A stretch of 64,000 bases of DNA from an uncultured Flavobacteriaceae bacterium. GTDB taxonomy: Bacteria; Bacteroidota; Bacteroidia; Flavobacteriales; Flavobacteriaceae. This document shows, piece after piece, positions 49,411 to 56,956 of the stretch. How positions within the stretch are numbered: the first letter of the stretch is position 1; each line of letters opens with the position of its first letter. Made by a program: the position numbers and the translations under genes. Below the pieces are notes generated by a model. That model was not told the origin of the DNA and did not search any database. It saw nothing but the letters and a program-made list of their open reading frames with translations. Where the stretch lies: NCBI GenBank assembly GCA_937136455.1, contig CAKZOO010000100.1, forward strand, positions 1 to 64,000. The letters are read 5' to 3'.

Positions 49411-50040
49411 ATGGACTTACAACTGACATATAAAGATTCAAAAGAGCATGGGTGGCCTGACCATAGAAGTAAGATTATTTATTACTTGGTAGAAGAGAAC
49501 TTTTACATCTCTCAGACACTACACCCTCAGTACTACGAAATCACTTACGAGTGGTACAGTAAGTGTCAAGAGGTGAACGAGCACTATAATCCACTTACGC
49601 AAGGTAACTATAAACTAGGAGATAGTAAACCGAGCCAGTATTTTGCAGATGACGAGAATGAATCGCACAGAACTGTGTATCTCGGTGTGAACTTTAATGG
49701 GTACCATTTCAAGATTAAAGATAACGAAGACCTACCTCGTATTGCTTGGGCATATACACATGATATTCAAAGAGAGATTAGTAAGTACCAAGGAAAAGAT
49801 TACTTCCCTTGTTTCGATATTAATAACCTGCTACGTGAAGGTATCGTGGTTCCTGTAGCTTTTGAAAAACGTTTAGTAGGGCAAGAAGGTAACCAATACT
49901 ACCATATTTATGGACATTTCGTATATAAAGGTAATGTCTACTCTTTGAAGCTCTCTCAGGACGCACCTTGGAAAGAAGGTGATTGGGAAGTAGAAGGGCA
50001 ATACGGAAAAGTTGATGTGTTTGAATGGAGAAAATTATGA
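49411..50040 (+). CDS. hypothetical protein, 209 aa
   Basis: Start at MDLQLTYKDS (GGAGG upstream). Aromatic and charged, with EWYSKCQEVNEHYN and a repeated YKG/Y-H-F pattern; no domain recognised. It overlaps the secreted ClpP-like gene by 4 nt (ATGA), so the two are coupled. Confidence 0.55.
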   Translation: MDLQLTYKDSKEHGWPDHRSKIIYYLVEENFYISQTLHPQYYEITYEWYSKCQEVNEHYNPLTQGNYKLGDSKPSQYFADDENESHRTVYLGVNFNGYHFKIKDNEDLPRIAWAYTHDIQREISKYQGKDYFPCFDINNLLREGIVVPVAFEKRLVGQEGNQYYHIYGHFVYKGNVYSLKLSQDAPWKEGDWEVEGQYGKVDVFEWRKL

Positions 50041-50621
50041 AACTGATATCAAAAATATTACTAGGTGCAAGTTTACTTTCACCAACCACACAAGCTGCAG
50101 ATATCGGAGTAGAACATGGTATGCTTTATCTTCGTGGTAAATTAGAACAAGGTGATGCGATGAGAGTTTATAATTTACTGAGCAACGGTAGCGTATCTCG
50201 TGCAGCCATTTTACTAGATTCTAGAGGTGGTAACCTATTAGAAGCAGAATTGATCGCTACAATGTCTCTAGATGCTAGACTACACACTGTTGTGGCAGGA
50301 GAATGCCTATCTGCCTGTGTTAATATCTTGATGACTGGGCAAACCAAGAGTTACTTTAAACACACAGAGCATAAATACATCAGCTCTGTAGGTGTCCACA
50401 CTCCATACTATCGACTATATGGTGAAATTGTCGAAGATGAGAAATATTCCTCGACATGGTGGAACTATTACGGTATATTACATGCAGGTGGTATGGAAAG
50501 CCGCGATGCTATTAAGTTTTTAGACAAAGTGTATACTACACCGAGCAATACAATGTACCAGTTCAGTGAGAAAGAACTTAGAGGTATGGGTTTTAAGAAA
50601 ATTGATTATGTGGAGGATTAA
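50037..50621 (+). CDS. secreted ClpP-like (crotonase-fold) protein
   Basis: Start at MKLISKILLG, with GGAG upstream. A signal peptide covers residues 1-21 (ILLGASLLSPTTQA). The mature part has the Clp/SDH fold: ILLDSRGGNLLEAELIA, GECLSACVNILMTG (nucleophile-type Ser) and SVGVHTPYYR (His), then a C-terminal helix with KELRGMGF. Bacterial homologues are periplasmic. A phage protease exported to the periplasm could alter the envelope or help lysis (inference). This is the second ClpP-like gene in the window. Confidence 0.75.
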   Translation: MKLISKILLGASLLSPTTQAADIGVEHGMLYLRGKLEQGDAMRVYNLLSNGSVSRAAILLDSRGGNLLEAELIATMSLDARLHTVVAGECLSACVNILMTGQTKSYFKHTEHKYISSVGVHTPYYRLYGEIVEDEKYSSTWWNYYGILHAGGMESRDAIKFLDKVYTTPSNTMYQFSEKELRGMGFKKIDYVED

Positions 50622-50623
50622 AT

Positions 50624-50728
50624 ATGATTTTAAACTTGCAATATTGTACAGGTTGTAATAGACTGGGAGTTCTTTACCGTGGCATCTGCCATACATGTAG
50701 CAAGACAGGAAAATATGGGTGGGAGTAA
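50624..50728 (+). CDS. zinc-ribbon micro-protein, 34 aa
   Basis: GGAGG upstream. The product contains CTGC and CHTC pairs, a minimal four-Cys zinc ribbon. Its end carries the GGGAG site of the next gene. Function unknown. Confidence 0.6.
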   Translation: MILNLQYCTGCNRLGVLYRGICHTCSKTGKYGWE

Positions 50729-50730
50729 AT

Positions 50731-50907
50731 ATGGCAATGCCGATTAAAATAAAAGTAGATATTGACCCAAATAAACCACACTTCGTCCAATACGAAAGTA
50801 AGGTAAACGAGGTGACTGGAGAAGTTAAACCTTTTACACAATCTTGTTGTGTTATTTGTGGCAGTAATATAGAAACTGAAAACTGTGTACGAGAAATTTT
50901 TATTTAA
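50731..50907 (+). CDS. small Cys protein, 58 aa
   Basis: Start at MAMPIKIKVD with GGGAG upstream. Contains SCCVICG and a later CVRE, a probable metal site. Function unknown. Confidence 0.55.
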   Translation: MAMPIKIKVDIDPNKPHFVQYESKVNEVTGEVKPFTQSCCVICGSNIETENCVREIFI

Positions 50908-50916
50908 GGAGGATGT

Positions 50917-51036
50917 ATGAAAAGCAGAATTGAAAAAGCTAAAGAACGTATGCACAATCGTTGGCCTGACCGTGATGAGTGTGATGAGGTACTTGGTATT
51001 ATTAAAAACAATTTAGAACAGTGGGGAGGATTTTAG
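50917..51036 (+). CDS. micro-protein, 39 aa
   Basis: AAGGAGG upstream. Helical and charged (MKSRIEKAKERMHNRWPDRD); its last codons form the GGGGAGG of the ParB-like gene. Function unknown. Confidence 0.5.
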   Translation: MKSRIEKAKERMHNRWPDRDECDEVLGIIKNNLEQWGGF

Positions 51037-52005
51037 ATGAAGGACAGTATAGATGTATTAGAAAAGTACGGTAATGTTTCAGGGTCTTATGTAGAAGATG
51101 AGGGTAAGGTATATTATCAAGGTATAGCCACATTTAATTATAAGGTGTGCCTCCTTTTAGAGAAAATTACAAAAGATAATGGTTTTGTAAACCGAAAAAC
51201 TTCAACAGTACATAAAAATAAACTCCTAGAAGATATGAAGAAGGCTAAATGGGTACTTACAGGGCAACCTGTTATACTGGACTGTAATGGCAGTATCATA
51301 GATGGAGGTCATCGGGTATCTGCAGTTACCAGCGATAAAACTAAAAGCAGTAGCTTTAAGAGTTTCTTTGTAGTAGGTATTAGTACAGAAAACTTTAACA
51401 ATATTGATAGTGGAAGGGCTAGAACTGCAAGCCAGTTGGTAGAAATTGCATTACAAGGTAAGGATATTACTACAAAAGGATTAACCATACACTCAATGGT
51501 TAAAGCAGATCGTACCCTTTCAGATTACCTAGAGTGTAAAGAGAAGCGTGTAGTGGATTTTTACGATAAGAACAGGAAGTCAGATCCTCTCTCTCGCCCA
51601 GAAAGGGTAAACAGTCTTGTATCTAATCCCAGATTAAAAGTGGCGTTCGAAAAGGTACAACAAAACCTTGAGGTAGAAAATCTAATACGAAAAGATAATG
51701 CTGTTAAACCCTTAAGGCTGTCCGCTAATACTCGTATCGCCTTGGCTGTGTTAGGAAGTCTAGAAGATGAACAACCATTCACTGAGTTTATCAGTACAGT
51801 AATGTCTTACAAAAACCAAGAAGAGCATTACACAGTTATTAAGGAGGAAGATTTACCTATTGTGTATGTAGGGAAAGTTAAGGCTAATAAATTGTCGGTA
51901 ATGGTTGTATACGTAATACACCTTTACAGGAAGTACCTAAACCAATTATCTCCTAGCAAGTTGAAACCTAAACCTCTAACTGACCCAACTTCACGACTTT
52001 TGTAA
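51037..52005 (+). CDS. ParB-like domain protein
   Basis: The 322-residue product contains KLLEDMKKAKWVLTGQPVILD, IIDGGHRVSAV and FNNIDSGRARTASQLVEIA. This is the ParB/Srx-like order (M-x-x-x-x-W, G-x-P-I/V-x-x-D, DGxHR, D-x-G) common in uncharacterised phage proteins. True ParB binds DNA and CTP; here only the N-terminal catalytic-like fold is evident, so a partition role is unproven, although an iteron-like region lies 2 kb downstream. GGGGAGG upstream. Confidence 0.7.
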   Translation: MKDSIDVLEKYGNVSGSYVEDEGKVYYQGIATFNYKVCLLLEKITKDNGFVNRKTSTVHKNKLLEDMKKAKWVLTGQPVILDCNGSIIDGGHRVSAVTSDKTKSSSFKSFFVVGISTENFNNIDSGRARTASQLVEIALQGKDITTKGLTIHSMVKADRTLSDYLECKEKRVVDFYDKNRKSDPLSRPERVNSLVSNPRLKVAFEKVQQNLEVENLIRKDNAVKPLRLSANTRIALAVLGSLEDEQPFTEFISTVMSYKNQEEHYTVIKEEDLPIVYVGKVKANKLSVMVVYVIHLYRKYLNQLSPSKLKPKPLTDPTSRLL

Positions 52006-52018
52006 GAGGAGCCTAGCT

Positions 52019-52297
52019 ATGGATTGTAACCCTGCAATAGAATATGGTCAACTGATCGTTCAGATGAAAGATGGTAGAACCCACTTATACCGAGTACGTT
52101 TATATGACGGACATCACTATAATTGGATCACTCACTTGATAAGTCCTAGAACAGGTAAATTACAACTACACACAATCACAGATCAAGTATGGGACTTAGA
52201 AGCTACAGCAAACTATACCACAGACATCGACAGATTTACTAAAGTGTGGTTCAATGGGGTATTGATTTACAAGAAACCTTGGTATAGGTTTTGGTAA
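52019..52297 (+). CDS. hypothetical protein, 92 aa
   Basis: AGAGGAG upstream. Aromatic, beta-rich (HLYRVRLYDGHHYNWITHLI), Trp-rich C-terminus. No family recognised. Confidence 0.55.
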   Translation: MDCNPAIEYGQLIVQMKDGRTHLYRVRLYDGHHYNWITHLISPRTGKLQLHTITDQVWDLEATANYTTDIDRFTKVWFNGVLIYKKPWYRFW

Positions 52298-52308
52298 AGG
52301 AGGAAGGT

Positions 52309-52410
52309 ATGAAGCTCTGGGTATTGACTTGGAGCTTTTGTCGTACCTGTAATCTTGTTCGAAATTTTAGAACAACACCATCAAATTTTTCGAACCTGCT
52401 CAGAAGATAG
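52309..52410 (+). CDS. micro-ORF, 33 aa
   Basis: AAGGAGGAAGG upstream. Basic with SFCRTCNLVRNFRTT. Could be a degraded gene end. The inverted repeat GTTCGAAATTT/AAATTTTTCGAAC overlaps its 3' half. Confidence 0.4.
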   Translation: MKLWVLTWSFCRTCNLVRNFRTTPSNFSNLLRR

Positions 52411-52458
52411 GTGAGATATAATAGTGATTGTAAGGTAAGTAAATATAGGAGATTAGAC

Positions 52459-52575
52459 ATGGAAGATATGGATTATGCAGTGCAGTATGTAGAATATAAG
52501 TTTGGAACAGGGGCAGTTTTTGAAATGATGGATTATATTATGGAAAAGAAGAAAGAGGAAGATAGTAGTGCGTAA
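52459..52575 (+). CDS. acidic micro-protein, 38 aa
   Basis: TAGGAGA upstream; a TATAAT at 52417-52422 may be a weak promoter. Starts MEDMDYAVQYVEYKFGTG; ends in a Lys/Glu-rich tail carrying the AGAGGAAG of the endonuclease gene. Function unknown. Confidence 0.45.
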   Translation: MEDMDYAVQYVEYKFGTGAVFEMMDYIMEKKKEEDSSA

Positions 52576-53710
52576 AAATAAAAAGAGTAAATGGGTTCAG
52601 TCAGATGAAGATATTGCAAAAGAGGAGTTAGCTAAAACCCTTGTAGAAAATAATCTAAAGTATGAATACTGGGAGACATTAGTTTATAACGGAAGGGTGT
52701 ATGATGCTTTTGAGATAAGTAACTTGGGTAGGGTACGTGTAAGTTGTAATAAGAAAATACTTAAACAACGTAAAAGTGGCGTTCCTGAATACTGGTACGT
52801 CATACTCCCAAAAGAGTACTTAGGGTACAGGCTCCTTCAATTAAGAGTTAACAGGTGTGTTTCTTGGACTTTCCACGGTGAACCTCCAGAAAAAGGATAT
52901 ACCTCTGACCACATAAACCGGAACCGTTACGATAACAGGGAAGTAAATTTAAGGTGGGCAAGTAAAAGAACGCAAATGAGTAATAGGGATAGTACAGTGA
53001 AGATGCTATGCGGAACTCCTGTTGTGGAATATGTTCGAGACTTAGGTTATGACATTTCACAAGGTATCGGGTTGTATCTAACTAACAGATTACGTAAGGA
53101 TGTAAAAGCCTCTTTGGTGGATTTAAAGTTTGATTATGCAAATACTATCAACCCTTACCCTAAAACTTGGAGGGAAAGGAGTAGTGATATTGGAGAGGAG
53201 CATGAGGGTGTTTGGTACCCTAGTACTGAAGTTTTTGTAAGATCGAAAGGTAATTGTTCCAAAAGTACTTACCTGCAAAGATTAAGAGAAGGTATGTCTG
53301 TAGAAGAAGCCCTTACATTTAAACACGATCATCAAGAACACTACAGGTTTGAAATGGACGGTTTTCACATGACTACAAGAGAACATTGTCAAAGGTTATG
53401 CATAAGTTACCAACGAATACAGACATGCCAACAGAAACGTGGGGTCTCTTTTGAAGAAGCTATCAAACTTCCTGTGGAGAGGATAATAAAACATAATATC
53501 AACGGAGTAACTAAACGTAACACAGAATGGTACAAACATTACAACATCCCTGCACGTAATGCTAACTCTTGGTTAAGGGGTAAGAGAAGAGACGGTACAT
53601 CATTTGATAGAACTTTCCGTGATGTATTGGAGAAGTACGGAGTTGACACTTCCGACATGATTATCTACCCTTGCGACGGGGAAGTTGTAATGAAAAACAA
53701 ACCATTATAA
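52568..53710 (+). CDS. NUMOD4/HNH homing endonuclease (I-HmuI-like)
   Basis: Starts at GTG with GAGGAAG upstream. The 380-residue product has a NUMOD4-type segment (YEYWETLVYNGRVYDAFEIS, then NLGRVRV), an HNH_3-like core (LQLRVNRCVSWTFHGEPPEKG, then SDHINRNRYDNREVNLRWAS), and C-terminal helix-turn-helix-like repeats (YLQRLREGMSVEEALT; YQRIQTCQQKRGVSFEEAI) for DNA binding. Free-standing mobile nuclease at the end of the plus block, directly followed by a terminator. Confidence 0.82.
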   Translation: MRKNKKSKWVQSDEDIAKEELAKTLVENNLKYEYWETLVYNGRVYDAFEISNLGRVRVSCNKKILKQRKSGVPEYWYVILPKEYLGYRLLQLRVNRCVSWTFHGEPPEKGYTSDHINRNRYDNREVNLRWASKRTQMSNRDSTVKMLCGTPVVEYVRDLGYDISQGIGLYLTNRLRKDVKASLVDLKFDYANTINPYPKTWRERSSDIGEEHEGVWYPSTEVFVRSKGNCSKSTYLQRLREGMSVEEALTFKHDHQEHYRFEMDGFHMTTREHCQRLCISYQRIQTCQQKRGVSFEEAIKLPVERIIKHNINGVTKRNTEWYKHYNIPARNANSWLRGKRRDGTSFDRTFRDVLEKYGVDTSDMIIYPCDGEVVMKNKPL

Positions 53711-53717
53711 ATCCTTC

Positions 53718-53746
53718 CTGAGCGCCCTTCTGGGCGTTCTTTTATT
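53718..53746 (+). terminator. rho-independent terminator ending the plus block
   Basis: GAGCGCCC (53720-53727) pairs with GGGCGTTC (53732-53739) around TTCT and is followed by TTTTATTTTA. A strong terminator just after the endonuclease gene. Confidence 0.9.
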
Positions 53747-53887
53747 TTACCTTATAAATGTCACCACTCCTTCTACAACACCTCTCAGAATCCCTCTCAG
53801 ACGCTTTAAAACCTACATATTCACAATTAATTACTAATTACTTGAGTAAACCTCCAATTTCTCCGATCTATCTTAATTTTACCCTCC

Positions 53888-54317
53888 AAAATATCCTTTC
53901 TGATGATCTTCTATAGGACAGGTGTCAAAATATCTACCTTCCTGCGATCTATTCTTAGTGGTGAAATATGCCAACAAGTGTGAAAAATACCAACCTTTAT
54001 ATTATAAAACTCTAATCTAAAATATTTGGGGCAAGTGTAACTGACGAATGTATCAAAATATCCTATGTGGGAAATATCTTAAAGCCTTGTGGGGTAAGGG
54101 ATGGGTGGGAATATCTGTATTTCTTAAAAATTTAAATTTGTGAGGTGGGTGGTGAGGTGTGGGGATAATACTGTTGGTGGTAAATATCTGATAGAGGTTA
54201 TGAATACTTATGCTAGATATAGACTTATTATATCCATATCCGAATAAACTTGCGCTTACTTTGCTTAGTAAGTCATATCTACGGCACTATGTCAAGTATA
54301 CAATCGAGAAATATCTG
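53888..54317. repeat. AAATATC(T) short direct repeats
   Basis: Near-identical copies occur at 53888-53896, 53927-53935, 54055-54063, 54071-54079, 54107-54117, 54181-54190 and 54308-54317, mostly as AAATATCTG or AAAATATCC, on the same strand. Looser copies lie between. Iteron-like density in an otherwise gene-free stretch. Confidence 0.6.
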
Positions 54318-54865
54318 TTGAGAATGATTATCATTAAGATATATAACAGTAAACACATGATTGATATCTCTATAACGCTCTCTAAGCGTAGTTATATCAA
54401 AGGGTTACTATGTATTATGTTGTGTAGACACAACGGCTTAGGATTGATTTGAGAGCGTATTAGAGCAGGGTTATATTATGTGACTTACATCACTATATAT
54501 TGTCCATGATGTCATGGACGGATGTATTCTATATGTAAATGGTAATGATTATTACTTAGATTACTATTCAATTATTATTCATTAATGTAAATGATAACTA
54601 TTCTTAAGTAAGTAATATGATCAAGTATGTTGTCTCCATGTTGAGCGTGAGCGGTTTGTTAAGCAACTTGTCCCAAGCTACTCAACCTCCCAACTCATGC
54701 CAACCTTCCGACCTACCGCATACTTGAATGATAATTATTCTCAACACTATAATATTATGTAAATGACATTCGTTATCAACAACCTCCCTCGCTACACTGT
54801 ACCAGTGCATCTCGGTCACTGTTGCCACCTCAATACTACATTTACGAATGATAGCAATTCTCACT
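54317..54865. repeat. five Fur box-like 19-bp repeats
   Basis: Consensus AATGATAATYATTCTCAAC. Copies: 54317-54335 (minus, 19/19), 54590-54608 (16/19), 54727-54745 (19/19), 54762-54780 (15/19), 54847-54865 (14/19). The core AATGATAATNATT matches the known Fur operator of Vibrio and enterics. They may bind host Fur, or be iterons of a phage protein. Confidence 0.65.
54479..54494. promoter_or_regulatory. CRP-like site
   Basis: TGTGACTTACATCACT matches 9 of 10 conserved positions of TGTGA-N6-TCACA. It lies in the repeat region without a gene close by, so function is uncertain. Confidence 0.45.
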
Positions 54866-54973
54866 TAACTAAGATGATGTAAATGAACTAACTCTATTCA
54901 TTCATACAAACATTCAACAACTGTCCGTTGTCTTTGTTGTATTCATTCATTACGTGTCAAACATTACATTTAC
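54533..54973. repeat. ATGTAAATG repeats, both orientations
   Basis: ATGTAAATG occurs at 54533-54541, 54585-54593, 54757-54765 and 54877-54885; the inverse ACATTTAC at 54838-54845 and 54966-54973. Most copies adjoin a Fur-like box, forming composite units. Confidence 0.65.
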
Positions 54974-55145
54974 TAGTAACCCCTTGATACTTCAATATTG
55001 TTATTTGTATAGTCTTTATATGTTGTGTACCTCTATATTGTGGGACGTATATTATATTAATTATAGTATACAAATTTTGTGTGTGGAGTGAACCCCCGTG
55101 TTTACTAGGTTTCTTTGATTCTCTACTGCTAAATTTTATGAGTGG

Positions 55146-55175
55146 TTGAGAATAAGTCTCACTAACTGATATAAT
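55146..55175 (+). promoter_or_regulatory. sigma70-type promoter for RHH/winged-helix genes
   Basis: TTGAGA (55146-55151), 18-bp spacer and a perfect TATAAT (55170-55175), 27 bp before the RHH gene, which has AGAGGAG. The -35 overlaps TTGAGAATAAGTCTCAC, a partial palindrome that could be an operator. Confidence 0.75.
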
Positions 55176-55201
55176 AGGAGTATAAAGAGGAGTAACCCAC
55201 A

Positions 55202-55378
55202 ATGAGAATCAATATCAATAATCCCGACCATATACAAATGGTTAGTGAACTATGCAAGGTTTATGACAGTTCTCCAACACAACTAATCATTGACCTAATC
55301 AATAATACACATCAACAACATGCACAAGGATGCAAAGAAGATGACGAAACGAATACAAATAAAGACAGTTTACACTGA
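55202..55378 (+). CDS. ribbon-helix-helix-like small protein, 58 aa
   Basis: Starts MRININNPDHIQMVSELCKV: a short beta-strand followed by two helices (about 8-22 and 26-38, SPTQLIIDLINN), the arrangement of CopG/MetJ/Arc-type RHH repressors. The tail is polar. It would dimerise and bind operators, perhaps the repeats just upstream. It overlaps the winged-helix gene by 38 nt. Confidence 0.6.
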   Translation: MRININNPDHIQMVSELCKVYDSSPTQLIIDLINNTHQQHAQGCKEDDETNTNKDSLH

Positions 55379-55865
55379 TCACTTACAGGAATCTGAGGTT
55401 AGCTACATGTTACCCATATATTTGACACGTATTGCTAAGGTTGAATTTATCGACACTGGCGACACTGTAAAGGTAAACACTAATGATAAGAATGTTTACG
55501 GATATTTAACAGGTATCGGATACAATCAGGGGTATAACTCTATTTATCCGAATGTACAGCAAATCAGCTACCATCTAGGAATTTCTGAGGGTACAGTTAA
55601 CAACTCTCTTAATACCTTAGTTAAAATTAAACTGATAAAGAAAGTAAGGACTAAGCAAAAGGGGAAATGGGACAGCACTCACTATTGGGTATACCGCCCT
55701 AACATGATTGATCGTGTAAGGTGGTACGATATAAACGGGGACATATTAAACGGTAAACACTATAAATTTGATTATAGGCAATTCCGAAAAACTAAAAATG
55801 AGTTGAAAGGTGATAGGCTGCTTATGGGGTTGTTACAATTACAGGAAGAAACTACCAATGAATGA
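55341..55865 (+). CDS. winged-helix DNA-binding protein (Rep-like)
   Basis: Start at MTKRIQIKTV is preferred; an ATG 21 nt upstream is possible. The 174-residue product has a winged-helix domain (about 40-120): YGYLTGIGYNQGYNSIYPNVQQISYHLGIS..., where VQQISYHLGISEGTVNNSLN is the HTH and IKKVRTKQKG..THYWVYRP is the wing, as in HTH_36 replication-type proteins. The C-terminus is basic. With the RHH gene and iteron region, this resembles a plasmid replication control module, but a regulator is equally possible. Confidence 0.6.
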   Translation: MTKRIQIKTVYTDHLQESEVSYMLPIYLTRIAKVEFIDTGDTVKVNTNDKNVYGYLTGIGYNQGYNSIYPNVQQISYHLGISEGTVNNSLNTLVKIKLIKKVRTKQKGKWDSTHYWVYRPNMIDRVRWYDINGDILNGKHYKFDYRQFRKTKNELKGDRLLMGLLQLQEETTNE

Positions 55866-55998
55866 TAGATTATATAAAGAGGAATTATTGTGGCAATCAT
55901 TTTGCAGGTGGTTAGATTTAGCACCTAGTGATGATATTGCTGATATAGAGAATGTAGATACCTTATACAATGAATTTCTTGAGGAATTAGAAGACTAA
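55858..55998 (+). CDS. acidic small protein, 46 aa
   Basis: The ATG overlaps the stop of the winged-helix gene (ATGAATGA), with GGAAG upstream. Very acidic (DDIADIENVDTLYNEFLEELED). Last gene of the three-gene unit, directly before a bidirectional terminator. Function unknown. Confidence 0.55.
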   Translation: MNDRLYKEELLWQSFCRWLDLAPSDDIADIENVDTLYNEFLEELED

Positions 55999-56026
55999 CA
56001 AAAGCCGCCCATTGTGGGCGGCCCCC
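55996..56026. terminator. bidirectional terminator between converging units
   Basis: GCCGCCCA (56004-56011) pairs with TGGGCGGC (56015-56022) around three bases. On the minus strand it is followed by TTTTG; on the plus strand by CCCCTATCTTCTCTTT. It separates the RHH/winged-helix unit from the minus-strand early block. Confidence 0.85.
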
Positions 56027-56039
56027 TATCTTCTCTTTC

Positions 56040-56228
56040 CTACCCTACGTAACTATAACGTCCGAATAATCCGCTATCTTTTGCTAATTGCTTGTCATTG
56101 ATTTTGTTCTCTTTTCGAGTAAGTGTTTTAGGTTCGAAGTAGTGATCCTTTGTAATCACCTCTTCTGCTAGTGTGCCGTTCTTGTGAGCTTTGATTAGGG
56201 ATTTTACAAAATCGCTTGTCTCTAACAT
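56040..56228 (-). CDS. hypothetical protein, 62 aa
   Basis: Lys-rich soluble protein (AHKNGTLAEEVITKDHYFEP). AAGGTATAAAG leader before the ATG. It is the last gene of the minus early block before the terminator. No family recognised. Confidence 0.6.
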   Translation of the reverse strand: MLETSDFVKSLIKAHKNGTLAEEVITKDHYFEPKTLTRKENKINDKQLAKDSGLFGRYSYVG

Positions 56229-56249
56229 AACTTTATACCTTCTAAACTA

Positions 56250-56522
56250 TTAACATTCTACAGAATTAGGAAACACTTTCCAGCAATCGGTTAGATAGTG
56301 CCAAGTTCTATAATCACCTTCAGGATGTTTAACCTCTTTTTCAATCATGATTCTGAAACCTTTGTAACCGTGTTTTCTGCATAAATCAACTGCAATCTTA
56401 CAGCACGATCCAAGTGATAAACGTCCATCTAAACTTTTTGTGTTTCCTTCATCCTCTATTAACATATAGAAATTAGGGTTCTTTTTAGATTTTGTAAAGA
56501 ACTGAATATATTGACCTTTCAT
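56250..56522 (-). CDS. hypothetical protein, 90 aa
   Basis: Basic, aromatic and Cys-containing (SLGSCCKIAVDLCRKHGYKGF). The leader contains AAGGAATAAAATC and the upstream gap carries a pseudoknot-capable element (56591-56630). No domain recognised. Confidence 0.6.
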   Translation of the reverse strand: MKGQYIQFFTKSKKNPNFYMLIEDEGNTKSLDGRLSLGSCCKIAVDLCRKHGYKGFRIMIEKEVKHPEGDYRTWHYLTDCWKVFPNSVEC

Positions 56523-56590
56523 GATTTTATTCCTTGATTGTGTATTTAAACGTTCTGTGTGACGTTGTGTGATGGTTTAAAACTCTTATT

Positions 56591-56630
56591 AATGCAATCC
56601 CTTATGTGTTAAAGAATTGCATTGTAAGGG
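56591..56630 (-). promoter_or_regulatory. interleaved inverted repeats (H-type pseudoknot-capable RNA)
   Basis: On the minus strand the order is CCCTTA, AATGCAAT, TAAGGG, ATTGCATT: two stems whose arms interleave, so they can form a pseudoknot or two alternative hairpins. It starts 3 nt after the stop of the 69-residue gene and lies in the leader of the 90-residue gene. Confidence 0.6.
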
Positions 56631-56632
56631 CT

Positions 56633-56842
56633 TTATACTCGTTTTAGTCGAGTTATTTCCGACGGAGTGATTACCACTGCATAACGCGGGAAGTATACAA
56701 CACAAAGGTTATCACTTAATTCATACCCTTGTTTGTTTTCACTCTTCAGGATGTAAGAAACGATCTTATTGAAAGAGTACCCGCAACCTTTTAAAGTGTT
56801 GTATACATTCACTGCGTCCATAGCGTTAACTACTTTTGACAT
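56633..56842 (-). CDS. hypothetical protein, 69 aa
   Basis: Small mixed protein (VNVYNTLKGCGYSFNKIVSY; hydrophobic strand VVYFPRYAVVIT). A hairpin ACCCG/CGGGT lies just before its AAGG ribosome site and may affect its translation. Promoter with CRP-like site upstream. Confidence 0.6.
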   Translation of the reverse strand: MSKVVNAMDAVNVYNTLKGCGYSFNKIVSYILKSENKQGYELSDNLCVVYFPRYAVVITPSEITRLKRV

Positions 56843-56904
56843 TTTTAAAAGCCTTAACCCGTTTCGGGTAGTTTGTCCGGTATGTGTGAATCACCCCCTG
56901 TCGA

Positions 56905-56954
56905 CAAAGTAATAATATCAAAGTCAGCAGGGAAAATAAGCGATCATCATCACA
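56905..56954 (-). promoter_or_regulatory. promoter with weak CRP-like site at -41.5
   Basis: Minus strand TATTAT (56912-56917). A degenerate CRP-like sequence, TGTGATGATGATCGCT (56939-56954; 8 of 10), is centred 41.5 bp upstream of the start expected 7 nt past the -10. Confidence 0.5.
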
Positions 56955-56956
56955 CT

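Larger units (their letters stand above)
53747..55145. other. 1.4-kb gene-free repeat region (candidate origin, centromere or regulatory hub)
   Basis: No frame with a ribosome site and plausible composition was found; an 80-residue Ile/Leu-rich frame at 54210-54452 is judged spurious. The region holds AATATC repeats (53.9-54.3 kb), G-rich GTGGGGTAAGGG/ATGGGTGGG at about 54.09-54.11 kb, ATGTAAATG repeats and Fur-like 19-mers (54.3-55.0 kb), and a CRP-like site (54479-54494). Layout resembles an iteron-bearing replication or partition region (inference). Confidence 0.55.

Noticed and set aside
54210..54452. 80-residue open frame, plus strand, Ile/Leu/Tyr-rich
   Set aside because: No ribosome site, overlaps AATATC and Fur-like repeats, low-complexity composition; judged a chance frame in AT-rich DNA.
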